This document shows positions 6,796-14,035 of a DNA stretch of 26,163 nucleotides, in pieces. Location: contig CAZBUP010000016.1 in NCBI GenBank assembly GCA_964495145.1, forward strand, positions 1 to 26,163, in the 5' to 3' direction. Within the stretch, counting starts at the first letter, position 1. Each line of letters starts with the position of its first letter. Source of the stretch: UBA6120 sp964495145. GTDB lineage: Bacteria; Bacillota_I; Bacilli_A; RFN20; CAG-826. The translations under genes were made by a program, and so were the position numbers. The notes beneath the pieces were generated by a model. It was not told the origin of the DNA. It ran no database searches and saw only the letters and a list, made by a program, of their open reading frames with translations.

Positions 6796-7587
6796 ATGAA
6801 ATATGATATCTTCACCCGAGGCGATTCCCACTCCAATGAATTGGAAAAGGATTTGCTGTTGCGCTTGAAAACCCAACCCGATTTGACTCGGGACCAAAAT
6901 CCGGATCTCGTCGTTTTCATTGGCGGGGACGGTACTTTCCTACGCGCGGTCCAACATTATCAATTGCGGTTGGATCACATCGTTTTCATCGGCGTGCACA
7001 CCGGGACGCTCGGGTTTTTCTGCGATTATCATGAAACCGATCTCGACAAACTGGCAGCCGATCTGCCCCTGATAAGCAGCCGTGCCCACCGGTATCGGCT
7101 TTTGAGCCTGACGAGGCACTGCCAAACCGGCGATGACCGGTATTTGGCCGTGAACGAGGTTCGGCTTGAAAATCCGTTTCACACCTTGGTCAGCGACGTC
7201 TACATCGACGGGACCCTTTTAGAAACCTTTCGTGGCAACGGACTGATCGTCGCTTCGACCCTTGGTTCTTCCGGATATAACAAAAGCTTGGGCGGTGCCT
7301 TGGTGAACACCCAACTGGAGACGATGCAACTGACCGAAGTGGCCACGTTGCAAAATAACGCTTTCCGAAGCTTAGGTAGCTCCCTGGTGCTTGGGGCCGA
7401 CCAACGGATCACCCTTAAGGGCGATTTCAAAAACGCCGTCATCGGCTATGATCATTTGGTAGTCGCTTCTTCGGAAACGGTGACTTCTCTGGACATCACC
7501 TTGACCGATCAGACAGTGGCCATCGTCCATCAGAATAACCGGCCTTATCCGGAAATACTGCGCAAGTCATTCATCAAAGATTCATGA
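6796..7587 (+). CDS. nadK: NAD kinase
   Basis: 263 residues, the short form usual in Firmicutes. The diacylglycerol-kinase-like motif GGDGT is at 43-47 and the NE motif at N120-E121. LVSDVYIDGTLLETFRG and GYNKSLGGALV are further family segments. It phosphorylates NAD to NADP with ATP in the cytosol. Oddly, the usual FRGDG reads FRGNG and the usual (P)(T/S)GSTAY reads TLGSSGY, so two conserved nucleotide-pocket positions differ. The ribosome site is weak (GCAGG). The last codon overlaps the next ATG as ATGA, coupling it to the EIIB-like gene. Position beside a CYTH gene matches the Bacillus yjbK-nadK neighbourhood. Confidence 0.93.
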   Translation: MKYDIFTRGDSHSNELEKDLLLRLKTQPDLTRDQNPDLVVFIGGDGTFLRAVQHYQLRLDHIVFIGVHTGTLGFFCDYHETDLDKLAADLPLISSRAHRYRLLSLTRHCQTGDDRYLAVNEVRLENPFHTLVSDVYIDGTLLETFRGNGLIVASTLGSSGYNKSLGGALVNTQLETMQLTEVATLQNNAFRSLGSSLVLGADQRITLKGDFKNAVIGYDHLVVASSETVTSLDITLTDQTVAIVHQNNRPYPEILRKSFIKDS

Positions 7588-7940
7588 GTATCCAAATTGT
7601 TTGGCCGTTGTTGCTTTCAATCGTCGGCGCCGCCATCGGCGTCGTTTTCGTGATTGTGATTTCTTTTGTCGTCAAACCCAAAAGTAAAAAATTCCCGGTC
7701 TATGACGTCAACGCCTACGTGGCAGCTTTGGGCAGTATTAATAACATCGTTGAAGTTAGCGTCCGCGGCTCGCGATTGTACCTCGTGCTCGAAAACCCGC
7801 AATTCATCGACGTCGACGCCTTAAAAAAACTCGGAGTCGCCAGCGTGATCACCATGGCTCGAAAAGTGGTGCTATTGATTGGCGCGGAAGCCGCGACGAT
7901 CGGGTATTTGATCCAGGAGCGGATTAAAACGCGATCCTGA
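7584..7940 (+). CDS. Small membrane protein with a degenerate PTS EIIB domain
   Basis: 118 residues. A hydrophobic segment at about 6-30 is followed by basic KPKSKK, then a domain that aligns with glucose-family PTS EIIB: AALGSINNIVEVS, SRLYLVLEN, DALKKLGVASVI. The canonical phosphorylated cysteine of the CxTRLR motif falls on R61 (VRGSRL), so phosphotransfer is not expected. There is no EIIC permease beside it. The gene overlaps nadK by 4 bases (ATGA) and is probably translated by coupling. A regulatory or sugar-sensing role is possible but not shown. Its 3' end runs 17 bases into the convergent maf gene. Confidence 0.75.
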   Translation: MSIQIVWPLLLSIVGAAIGVVFVIVISFVVKPKSKKFPVYDVNAYVAALGSINNIVEVSVRGSRLYLVLENPQFIDVDALKKLGVASVITMARKVVLLIGAEAATIGYLIQERIKTRS

Positions 7941-8481
7941 GTTTCTTGATGACTGAAAGAATATCTTCGAGCGGCAAGCCCATGACGTTATGGTAACTGC
8001 CCTCGATTTTTTTTACGAGCGGGAACGCTTCGTCCTGGATGCCGTAAGCGCCGGCTTTATCCATGGGGGAACCCGAATTCACATAAGCCTCGATCAACGC
8101 TTCGTCTAAGAGGTTGAAGGTGACTTTGGTGACCACGGTGCGATTGACTTCGAAGTTCGAGGCCATCAGTGTGTAACCGCTGATGACTTTATGGGTTTGA
8201 CCCGAAAGAAGGCGAAGCATCGCTTTGGCTTCCTCGGGCGTGGTCGGTTTGCCCAACTTCCGTTTTTTGAAGTATACGATGGTGTCGCAGGCCAAAACCG
8301 TGTCTTTTGGATAACTTAAAAACACCTCATAGGCTTTCATTTTGGATATTTCGAGAGGAAGTCCGCTGTCGCTGGCCCGAATCGACCGTTCGTCGACTTG
8401 GGGGGCCACGACCTTGAAATCAGACGTCACTTGATGGAGCAACTCACGGCGTCGGGGTGAGGATGAAGCCAGGATGAGCAT
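7924..8481 (-). CDS. maf: Maf-family nucleotide pyrophosphatase
   Basis: 185 residues. The Maf signature SSSPRRRELL is at 6-15 and ACDTIVYFKKRKLGKPTTPEEAKAMLRLLSG carries the catalytic aspartate and the base-binding lysines; AYGIQDEA and GSYHNVMGLPL complete the family. Maf proteins cleave non-canonical or house-cleaning nucleoside triphosphates (dTTP, UTP or modified bases) to monophosphates. Its ATG shares one base with the RNase J stop (TAATG), so both are one operon. The 3' end overlaps the EIIB-like gene by 17 bases on the other strand. Confidence 0.94.
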   Translation of the reverse strand: MLILASSSPRRRELLHQVTSDFKVVAPQVDERSIRASDSGLPLEISKMKAYEVFLSYPKDTVLACDTIVYFKKRKLGKPTTPEEAKAMLRLLSGQTHKVISGYTLMASNFEVNRTVVTKVTFNLLDEALIEAYVNSGSPMDKAGAYGIQDEAFPLVKKIEGSYHNVMGLPLEDILSVIKKLRIAF

Positions 8482-10157
8482 TAGGCGTTTTTATTCATGA
8501 TGACCGGAATGATCATCGGGTTGCGCTGCGTCTTCAAGAACAAGTACTTGCCGACGGTGTTTTTGATCGTTTGTTTAATCTCGTTGAAATTGACGCGGTT
8601 TTTCATCAATTCGACCAACGATTCATTGACCATGGCTTCGGCGCCGGCAATCAGTTTGCCCGAGGTTTGGTAGACAAACCCGGCCGTGGTGATCTTCGGC
8701 GGCATGAGCAACTGCGACTTATGGCTGTCGATGGCGACGATAACCGAAACCATACCGTCTTCGGCCAAGATCTTTCGATCGCGGATGACGGCGGTGGAAA
8801 GCCCGTTGATATCGCGCCCGTCAATGTACAAGGCGTCGGCCGGCACCCGGGGGCCGCGGCTGACCACGCCCTTGCGCAGCATCAAGGTATCCCCATTGCC
8901 GCAGATGAAGGTGTGGTCTTCGGCCATGCCGAGCGATTGAGCCAGTTCGGCGTGGAGTTTCAGCATTCGGTACTCGCCGTGAATCGGCATGAAGTAGCGG
9001 GGTTTGAACAGCTTCAGCATGAAACGCAATTCTTGACGGGCGGGATGGCCCGACGAGTGGACGTTATAAAGAATCGAGTTCACCAAGACGTTGGCGCCGG
9101 CGCGCGTCAGTTGGTTGACGACTTTATTGATGCTGAGTCCGTTGCCGGGAATCGGGCTCGATGAAAAGACAACCGTGTCGCCGGGAATGATCCGCAGCTG
9201 GCGGTGCTCGCCATTGGCGATTCGCGACAAGGCGGCCATCGGTTCTCCTTGGGAACCGGTGCATAGGATCAATGTTTCTTCGGGACGAAGCGTCCGCACG
9301 TCCTCGATGGCAATCAGGCTCGTGTCCGGGATTTTGATGATGCCCATCTGGCGCGAGAGCATGACGGCGTTTTCCATCGATCGTCCGATGACGACGATTT
9401 TCCGTTTATAAGTCACTGCCACTTCGATCAATTGCTGAATCCGGGAGATGTTGCTGGAAAAGGTCGAGATGATCAACCGCCCGGGGGCGTTTTTGAAAAT
9501 GTCGTTGATGGCCCCGATGATGTTGCGTTCGCTCGGGGTGTAGCCTTCGATTTCGGCGTTGGTGGAATCCGACATCAAGAGGTCGATGCCCTCGGTGCCC
9601 AAAGAGGCGATTTTGCCGAGGTTGATGTCTTCCCCGATTGGGGTCAGGTCAATCTTGAAATCACCGGTGGTGACGACGCGCCCCTCCGGGGTGTCGACGC
9701 AGATGCCAAAGGCATCCGGAATCGAATGCGTCATGTGGAAAAAGGAAATGCGGAAATCGTCGATTTTAATTTCCGACGCTTCGGTGTATTCGATGATTTT
9801 GACGTTTTCCTTGATGCGGTTGTCCTCAAGTTTATGACGGATGAAAGCCGCGGCCAAACGCGGGGCGTAGATGACCGGTACGAAGACATGCTGCACCAAA
9901 AAGGGGATGCCGCCGATATGGTCTTCGTGGCCATGGGTAATGATCAAGGCCTTGAACTTGCTACGGTTGTTCTTGATATGGGTGTAATCGGGAATCACGT
10001 AATCGACGCCCGGTAGGTCTTCTTCGGGGAAACGGACCCCGGCGTCGATCATGATCAGCGTCTTGTCGTTTTCAATACAATAAGTGTTTTTGCCGACTTC
10101 GCCTAAGCCACCGAGGGCATAGACGGAGACCGGCGAAGATAGAAGTGTGCTAGCCAT
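8481..10157 (-). CDS. rnj: Ribonuclease J
   Basis: 558 residues, full length. The metallo-beta-lactamase motif HGHEDH is at 75-80, with H144 and D166 as further zinc ligands, SDSTNAE in the beta-CASP part and MPIHGEYRMLKLHAELA closing the active site; a C-terminal domain follows. RNase J is a 5'-3' exonuclease and endonuclease for mRNA decay and rRNA maturation in Firmicutes. AAAGGAG lies about 10 bases before the ATG. A TATAAT (minus strand, 10222-10227) is the likely -10, giving a leader of about 60 bases. It is followed by maf with TAATG coupling. Only one rnj is seen here, so J1 versus J2 cannot be decided. Confidence 0.95.
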   Translation of the reverse strand: MASTLLSSPVSVYALGGLGEVGKNTYCIENDKTLIMIDAGVRFPEEDLPGVDYVIPDYTHIKNNRSKFKALIITHGHEDHIGGIPFLVQHVFVPVIYAPRLAAAFIRHKLEDNRIKENVKIIEYTEASEIKIDDFRISFFHMTHSIPDAFGICVDTPEGRVVTTGDFKIDLTPIGEDINLGKIASLGTEGIDLLMSDSTNAEIEGYTPSERNIIGAINDIFKNAPGRLIISTFSSNISRIQQLIEVAVTYKRKIVVIGRSMENAVMLSRQMGIIKIPDTSLIAIEDVRTLRPEETLILCTGSQGEPMAALSRIANGEHRQLRIIPGDTVVFSSSPIPGNGLSINKVVNQLTRAGANVLVNSILYNVHSSGHPARQELRFMLKLFKPRYFMPIHGEYRMLKLHAELAQSLGMAEDHTFICGNGDTLMLRKGVVSRGPRVPADALYIDGRDINGLSTAVIRDRKILAEDGMVSVIVAIDSHKSQLLMPPKITTAGFVYQTSGKLIAGAEAMVNESLVELMKNRVNFNEIKQTIKNTVGKYLFLKTQRNPMIIPVIMNKNA

Positions 10158-10221
10158 GATAAAACTGCTCCTTTAAAAACTTTGGACATCACATTATGAA
10201 TATCGGCGGAAGTTTGGTTAT

Positions 10222-10227
10222 ATTATA
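10222..10227 (-). promoter_or_regulatory. -10 box upstream of RNase J
   Basis: Perfect TATAAT on the minus strand. The best -35 candidate, TTGTTT at 10247-10252, is 19 bases away, so the promoter may depend on the -10 or an activator. The leader to the ATG is about 57 bases, longer than usual in this window. Confidence 0.5.
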
Positions 10228-10262
10228 CCTTTTAAAAAGAAAAAATAAACAATTATGCTATT

Positions 10263-10808
10263 CTATTGGGCAATTTCGGCATTTTCAATCGTTTTGAAAG
10301 GATCGTTTTTGTCGATGCGATCATAAAATAAGATGCCGTCAAGGTGATCGATTTCGTGCTGTACGACGACGGCCTCATAGCCGCGGAAAGTCAATTCGAC
10401 TGGTGCGTCCTTAAAAGCTTCGTAGGCTTTGATGACGACTTTATGGTGTCGGTAGACATAGCCTTGGTATTCTTGATCGACCGACAGGCAACCTTCCCCT
10501 TGGGGAAGATAGGTCATTTTCACGGAACTGGAAATGATGATTGGATTCACCAAGGCGTATTCTAAAAGCCGATCCTCTCGAGGAAAGTAGATGACGAGCA
10601 TGCGCAGGTTGAGCCCGATTTGGGGCGCCGCCAACCCGACGCCTTCGCGCAGATGGTGCTTCTCGGCGTATTCGTGGTCTTGACTATGTTTGAGGTAATC
10701 GCGCATGGCGATCAAGGTTTGTTTATAGCGGGGCGCCAATGGCAAAGGCACCGGCAAGCTGCGCTTGCGGAGATACGGCGCGTCGTCTTTGTAAATCTTG
10801 ATTCTCAT
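10263..10808 (-). CDS. def: Peptide deformylase
   Basis: 181 residues. All three motifs are present: GVGLAAPQIG (56-65), EGCLSV with metal ligand C107, and HEIDHLDG with H151, E152 and H155. The length and insertions fit the type 2 deformylase of Gram-positive bacteria. It removes the formyl group from nascent proteins using Fe or Zn. The gene lies upstream of rnj on the same strand, as def and rnjA are close in Bacillus. A promoter TTGACG-16-TAATAA ends about 5 bases before the ATG, so the mRNA is probably leaderless. It diverges from ylbF. Confidence 0.96.
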   Translation of the reverse strand: MRIKIYKDDAPYLRKRSLPVPLPLAPRYKQTLIAMRDYLKHSQDHEYAEKHHLREGVGLAAPQIGLNLRMLVIYFPREDRLLEYALVNPIIISSSVKMTYLPQGEGCLSVDQEYQGYVYRHHKVVIKAYEAFKDAPVELTFRGYEAVVVQHEIDHLDGILFYDRIDKNDPFKTIENAEIAQ

Positions 10809-10813
10809 CGGCC

Positions 10814-10841
10814 TTATTATCTTATCTTAATTATGCGTCAA
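10814..10841 (-). promoter_or_regulatory. def promoter (leaderless)
   Basis: On the minus strand TTGACG (10836-10841), 16-base spacer, TAATAA (10814-10819), then only 5 bases to the ATG at 10808. Transcription would start at or within a base or two of the start codon. Confidence 0.5.
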
Positions 10842-10891
10842 ATCAAATGCTTTTGCTTTCTTTTAACTTTGTTAATTGCTATTGTATCAAT

Positions 10892-11245
10892 ATGGAATTC
10901 ATCGAAGTGATTCGCCTTGCCGAGCAACTGAACGAATCAATCAAAGCCGATCCGCGCTATCAAACCTTGCTGGCCTTGGAACGGGACATGGACAGTAACG
11001 ACGAAGTGGCCGCTTTGGCCGATGCCATGCGCCAAAGCGCGATCGATTGGGAATCCATTCCCGAGGGCGGCCTTCGTCGAGATGAAGCCCAAAAACGTTT
11101 ACACCAAGCCAAATTGGCCTTGGACTGCCACCCGTTGGTCCGTCGCTACTACGAAGCCTATGGAGCCGTCCGAGTGCTTTACGACACCATACAAAAGGAA
11201 ATATTTACGCCTTTCAACCTTCATGTTTGCGGAGGCGAGCGCTGA
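10892..11245 (+). CDS. ylbF: YlbF/YmcA-family protein
   Basis: 117 residues from ATG 10892. The small, helical, charged protein matches the Com_YlbF family (IKADPRYQTLLALERDMDSNDEV, LHQAKLALDCHPLVRRYYEAY). In Bacillus YlbF, YmcA and YaaT form the Y-complex that steers RNase Y cleavage and affects competence, biofilm and sporulation. The gene order with rsmD and coaD next is the same as Bacillus ylbF-ylbG-rsmD-coaD without ylbG, supporting YlbF over YmcA. An upstream in-frame ATG at 10847 lies within the divergent promoter region and is unlikely. A TATTGT box ends 6 bases before the start, suggesting a leaderless mRNA. The stop overlaps the rsmD start (TGATG). Confidence 0.85.
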   Translation: MEFIEVIRLAEQLNESIKADPRYQTLLALERDMDSNDEVAALADAMRQSAIDWESIPEGGLRRDEAQKRLHQAKLALDCHPLVRRYYEAYGAVRVLYDTIQKEIFTPFNLHVCGGER

Positions 11246-11784
11246 TGCGCATCATCGGCGGCACCCATCGCCATCGCATGATCAAACTTCCGACCGTCCG
11301 CGAAACGCGGGCGACCCGCGACGCGGTTCGTGAGGCCATCTTTTCCGCTCTGGGAACCTGGGTTCACGGGGCTTTGGTATTGGACCTATTCGCCGGATCG
11401 GGCGCCTTTGGCCTCGAAGCCTTGTCCCGGGGAGCCCACTCCTCGATCATGGCCGATCATAATGACATCTGCATCAAGACGATTGCCGAAAACGTCGCCA
11501 ATCTCAAATTGGATGGGGCCGTCTTGTGGCATTCCAATTACGAAGCCAGCCTGCGGCGTTTGGCGCGCGAGGGCTTACGTCCGAGCCTCGTCTTCCTCGA
11601 CCCGCCCTATTATGACAAAATCTGCGAAAAGATCATCGATCAGATGCTGGATGGAAGTTTGCTTGACGAACACTTCGCCATCGTGACCGAAACCCAAAAG
11701 CCGCTTCAAATAAATGAAGCCAAATTCACCACGGTCCGCTATTATAAATATGGGATCACCCACGTCGCCATCATGTGGAGGTAA
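11245..11784 (+). CDS. rsmD: 16S rRNA (guanine966-N2)-methyltransferase RsmD
   Basis: 179 residues starting MRIIGG at 11245; GGAGG (11231-11235) lies 9 bases upstream, whereas a TTG at 11227 lies before that site. TRATRDAVREAIFSALG is the RsmD N-terminal signature, LDLFAGSGAFGLEAL (47-61) binds S-adenosylmethionine and DPPY (119-122) is the amino-methyltransferase catalytic motif. It methylates G966 of 16S rRNA during 30S assembly. It sits between ylbF (one-base overlap) and coaD (3-base gap) in a three-gene operon. Confidence 0.94.
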   Translation: MRIIGGTHRHRMIKLPTVRETRATRDAVREAIFSALGTWVHGALVLDLFAGSGAFGLEALSRGAHSSIMADHNDICIKTIAENVANLKLDGAVLWHSNYEASLRRLAREGLRPSLVFLDPPYYDKICEKIIDQMLDGSLLDEHFAIVTETQKPLQINEAKFTTVRYYKYGITHVAIMWR

Positions 11785-11787
11785 ACT

Positions 11788-12270
11788 ATGCGCATCGCCA
11801 TTTATCCGGGCAGCTTTGACCCGATCACCAACGGGCATCTCGACATATTGAAGCGCGCCCTTGGCATTTTCGACCGCGTCATCGTGCTCTTGGCCATCAA
11901 TCCATATAAAGCCACGACGTTTTCGGTCGCCGATCGGCTGCAGTTGCTTAAAGAGGCGGTTGCCCCGCTCGGTTCCCGCGTCAGCGTCGACAGCACGTCG
12001 GGTTTGTCGGTCCGTTATGCCAAGGAACACGGGGCTACGGCTCTCGTACGCGGCATGCGGGCGGTACCTGATTTCGAATATGAGTCCCAAATCGCCGCCG
12101 GCAACGAATTCATCGACCCCGACGTCGAAATGGTCTTTTTCATGTCGCGAAGCCAAGCGACGTTCATTTCCTCCTCGACCATCAAGCAGTTGGCCCAACA
12201 AGGGGTCGACATTACCCCGCTGGTACCTGAAAACGTCCATTTATTCTTAAAGAGATTTTATAAAGTTTGA
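11788..12270 (+). CDS. coaD: Phosphopantetheine adenylyltransferase
   Basis: 160 residues, the standard CoaD length. YPGSFDPITNGHLDI carries the nucleotidyltransferase (T/H)xGH motif (T14-H17); VRGMRAVPDFEYE and the C-terminal SSSTIKQLA segment (family ISSTxxR) complete the active site. It joins ATP and 4'-phosphopantetheine to dephospho-CoA, the penultimate CoA step. GGAGG precedes the ATG by 6 bases. It is last in the ylbF-rsmD-coaD operon and its stop abuts the stop of the convergent PgeF gene with no gap. Confidence 0.97.
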   Translation: MRIAIYPGSFDPITNGHLDILKRALGIFDRVIVLLAINPYKATTFSVADRLQLLKEAVAPLGSRVSVDSTSGLSVRYAKEHGATALVRGMRAVPDFEYESQIAAGNEFIDPDVEMVFFMSRSQATFISSSTIKQLAQQGVDITPLVPENVHLFLKRFYKV

Positions 12271-13041
12271 TTAGCGTCGCCGGATGATGAGCGACATTTG
12301 CCGGCCGGTGATCCGGTCGCGCGTGGCAGAAAAGAATCGGTTGGCATCCGCATAAGTGTCGATGCCCGACAAGACGATGTTGGCGGCCGGCACCCCGGCT
12401 TTCCGCAATTGCCCGAAATTCAAAAGCGCGGCGTCGAAATAGTAGCGGCCGTCGCTTTTTTTAATGCCGTAATGGCACTCGGGGTTGCTTGACAAGATGA
12501 CGTTTTTGGTTTCTTCGTCAATTTCGGCATGACCGAAAGAAAGGGATGGGCCGATGTAGGCGCGGATGTCGCCAGGTCGGCTTCCCTCGTTATGAATCAG
12601 GTGGTTGACGGCTTTTTCGGTGATGCGTTTCAAGGTGCCCGGGACTCCGGCATGAATGATGGCTACCCACTTTTTCACGCGGTCGTAGAGGAAAACCGGC
12701 ACGCAGTCGGCGTGGAAGATGGCCAAGGCCAAGCCGGTGTCGTATGTATACAAAGCATCGGCCGGGATGCCGCTTTCAAACGAATGGAAACCGGCGCCGC
12801 CGTCGGCACGAGTCACTTTCTTCATGACGTCGCTATGGCTTTGGTGGGTGATGACAAGACGCGCGGGAGTGAGCCCGAGGTCGGCTAATAGGGCGTCGCG
12901 GTTTTTGGCGACGGCTTGAGGATCGTCGCCGACATGGTAGGCGAGATTCATCGAAGCGTAAGGTGCTTTCGACAATCCTTCAACGCGAGTGGTGGTCACC
13001 GCGGTCAGGTATTTGGGCGTCGGCCAGATATTGTATTCCAT
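12271..13041 (-). CDS. pgeF: PgeF/YlmD-type laccase-domain protein (multicopper-fold purine nucleosidase/peptidoglycan editing factor)
   Basis: 256 residues from ATG 13041, chosen because GAAGGA lies about 7 bases upstream and MEYNIWP begins the domain; longer in-frame starts run back through a terminator hairpin. Likely metal ligands are H69 (HQSHSD), C113 (HADCVP) and H130 (IHAG), the usual His-Cys-His set. The usual HAGWRG reads HAGVPG. Family members have adenosine deaminase, purine nucleoside phosphorylase or laccase activity, and the Escherichia homologue YfiH edits cytosolic peptidoglycan precursors. A TATAAT lies about 12 bases upstream of the ribosome site. Convergent and abutting with coaD. 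Confidence 0.9.
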   Translation of the reverse strand: MEYNIWPTPKYLTAVTTTRVEGLSKAPYASMNLAYHVGDDPQAVAKNRDALLADLGLTPARLVITHQSHSDVMKKVTRADGGAGFHSFESGIPADALYTYDTGLALAIFHADCVPVFLYDRVKKWVAIIHAGVPGTLKRITEKAVNHLIHNEGSRPGDIRAYIGPSLSFGHAEIDEETKNVILSSNPECHYGIKKSDGRYYFDAALLNFGQLRKAGVPAANIVLSGIDTYADANRFFSATRDRITGRQMSLIIRRR

Positions 13042-13060
13042 ATGAAAATCCTTCCCGAAC

Positions 13061-13066
13061 ATTATA
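13061..13066 (-). promoter_or_regulatory. -10 box of the pgeF gene
   Basis: Perfect TATAAT on the minus strand, 19 bases before the ATG at 13041. It lies between the terminator of the upstream thioredoxin-like gene and pgeF, so pgeF is its own unit. No clear -35. Confidence 0.5.
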
Positions 13067-13084
13067 ACATGGAGACGAAGCAAT

Positions 13085-13109
13085 AAAAAAAGCCGCTCAT
13101 CGAGCGGCT
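13085..13109 (-). terminator. Strong rho-independent terminator after the thioredoxin-like gene
   Basis: On the minus strand an 8-bp perfect GC-rich stem AGCCGCTC/GAGCGGCT with a three-base loop (13091-13109) is followed by seven T residues (A run 13085-13091). It begins 11 bases after the stop codon of the thioredoxin-like gene. Confidence 0.93.
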
Positions 13110-13120
13110 GTCCATCAGGT

Positions 13121-13870
13121 CTATTGGGAGAATTCTTCGGTATGGGTCCAGGCGTGAGAGAGCAATTCGGCTTTCTCGTAGGAAGTGGTTCCCGCGGCTC
13201 CGAAGAACACTTCGCTGATGCCGAGTTCAAATGGGTTGCTCTCGGTCAAATCGAAGAGGATGACTGTCGGGGTGACGATGTTCGAACCGTCTTCAAGACC
13301 GTCGATATTGGAATCGGTGATGTAGCCTTTGACATAGTACCAGGAGTTTTCGGCCACTTCGGCAGCCCGTTCCAAGAAGGGATCGTTGCGGTCGATGAAC
13401 CGTTCCCAAGCCGTGGTCGTGTAATTGTCGTCGGCATCGACCGTCTCATCGGTGAAGATGGTGTAGAATTTGAAACTGGAATAGGTGTCTTTGTCGTAGA
13501 AACGGCTCGTTTTCGTGCGGAGCAAGTCAACGGCCGGTTGCATTTCTTCGCAGCCGGTGCAGTCTTCCTGCACGAAGATCACAAAGAATTTTTCACCGTA
13601 TTTGTCATCGTTTTCCATCATGGCGTCGATGAGTTTCTGGGCGTCGGAATTTTCCTCGCCGTCTAGTGACTTGTCGTATTTACGGTAATAGGTCTCGGCG
13701 CTGTTGGCGTTGTCGGCGATGCCTTGAATCCATTCGGAAATCGAGGGAATCGAAAAGATGACGGCGAATATGATGCCGACGATCAATAACGGTTGCACCC
13801 ACGCGGTTTCCTTAATCCAAGTCCAAATCCGCGCGAAGAAGGCACCGATTACTGTTAAGAATTTTTTCAT
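13121..13870 (-). CDS. Membrane-anchored thioredoxin-like protein with a CTGC motif
   Basis: 249 residues. A basic N terminus is followed by one membrane helix at about 26-43, so the rest should lie outside the cell. Residues about 93-110 (KFFVIFVQEDCTGCEEMQP) look like a thioredoxin strand followed by the redox motif C104-x-x-C107; TPTVILFD near 203 supplies the cis-proline. An acidic insert of about 60 residues separates them. A thiol-disulfide exchange role at the cell surface is likely, partner unknown. GGGGG precedes the ATG; a TTGATA-18-TATATA promoter lies just upstream (13885-13914). A strong terminator follows, so this is a single-gene unit. Confidence 0.75.
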   Translation of the reverse strand: MKKFLTVIGAFFARIWTWIKETAWVQPLLIVGIIFAVIFSIPSISEWIQGIADNANSAETYYRKYDKSLDGEENSDAQKLIDAMMENDDKYGEKFFVIFVQEDCTGCEEMQPAVDLLRTKTSRFYDKDTYSSFKFYTIFTDETVDADDNYTTTAWERFIDRNDPFLERAAEVAENSWYYVKGYITDSNIDGLEDGSNIVTPTVILFDLTESNPFELGISEVFFGAAGTTSYEKAELLSHAWTHTEEFSQ

Positions 13871-13884
13871 TCACGAACCCCCTA

Positions 13885-13914
13885 TATATACATATAGCAC
13901 GTTAATATTATCAA
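13885..13914 (-). promoter_or_regulatory. Probable promoter of the thioredoxin-like gene
   Basis: On the minus strand TTGATA (13909-13914), 18-base spacer, TATATA (13885-13890), about 14 bases before the ATG. Several overlapping TA-rich alternatives exist. Confidence 0.4.
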
Positions 13915-14035
13915 AGGACCGATTTGTTTTCAATAAAAAGTTACGGTTATGGTTCTACGAATAACCTTCATCAGTATACTGCTTTAATATTGGTTATCAA
14001 TTCAATGTGGGCCGAATGACTGAATGATGGCGACA

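Noticed and set aside
8571..9164. A 197-residue plus-strand frame (and a similar one at 9432-10016) opposite RNase J
   Set aside because: RNase J is intact on the other strand; rich in H, V, D and G as expected for antisense shadows here.
11575..12240. A 221-residue minus-strand frame opposite rsmD and coaD
   Set aside because: Both real genes on the plus strand have complete family motifs; the frame is a codon-bias shadow with no ribosome site or recognisable domain.
13042..13230. N-terminal extension of the PgeF-like protein to 13230
   Set aside because: It would be translated through the terminator hairpin and the -10 box; the ribosome site and domain start support ATG 13041.
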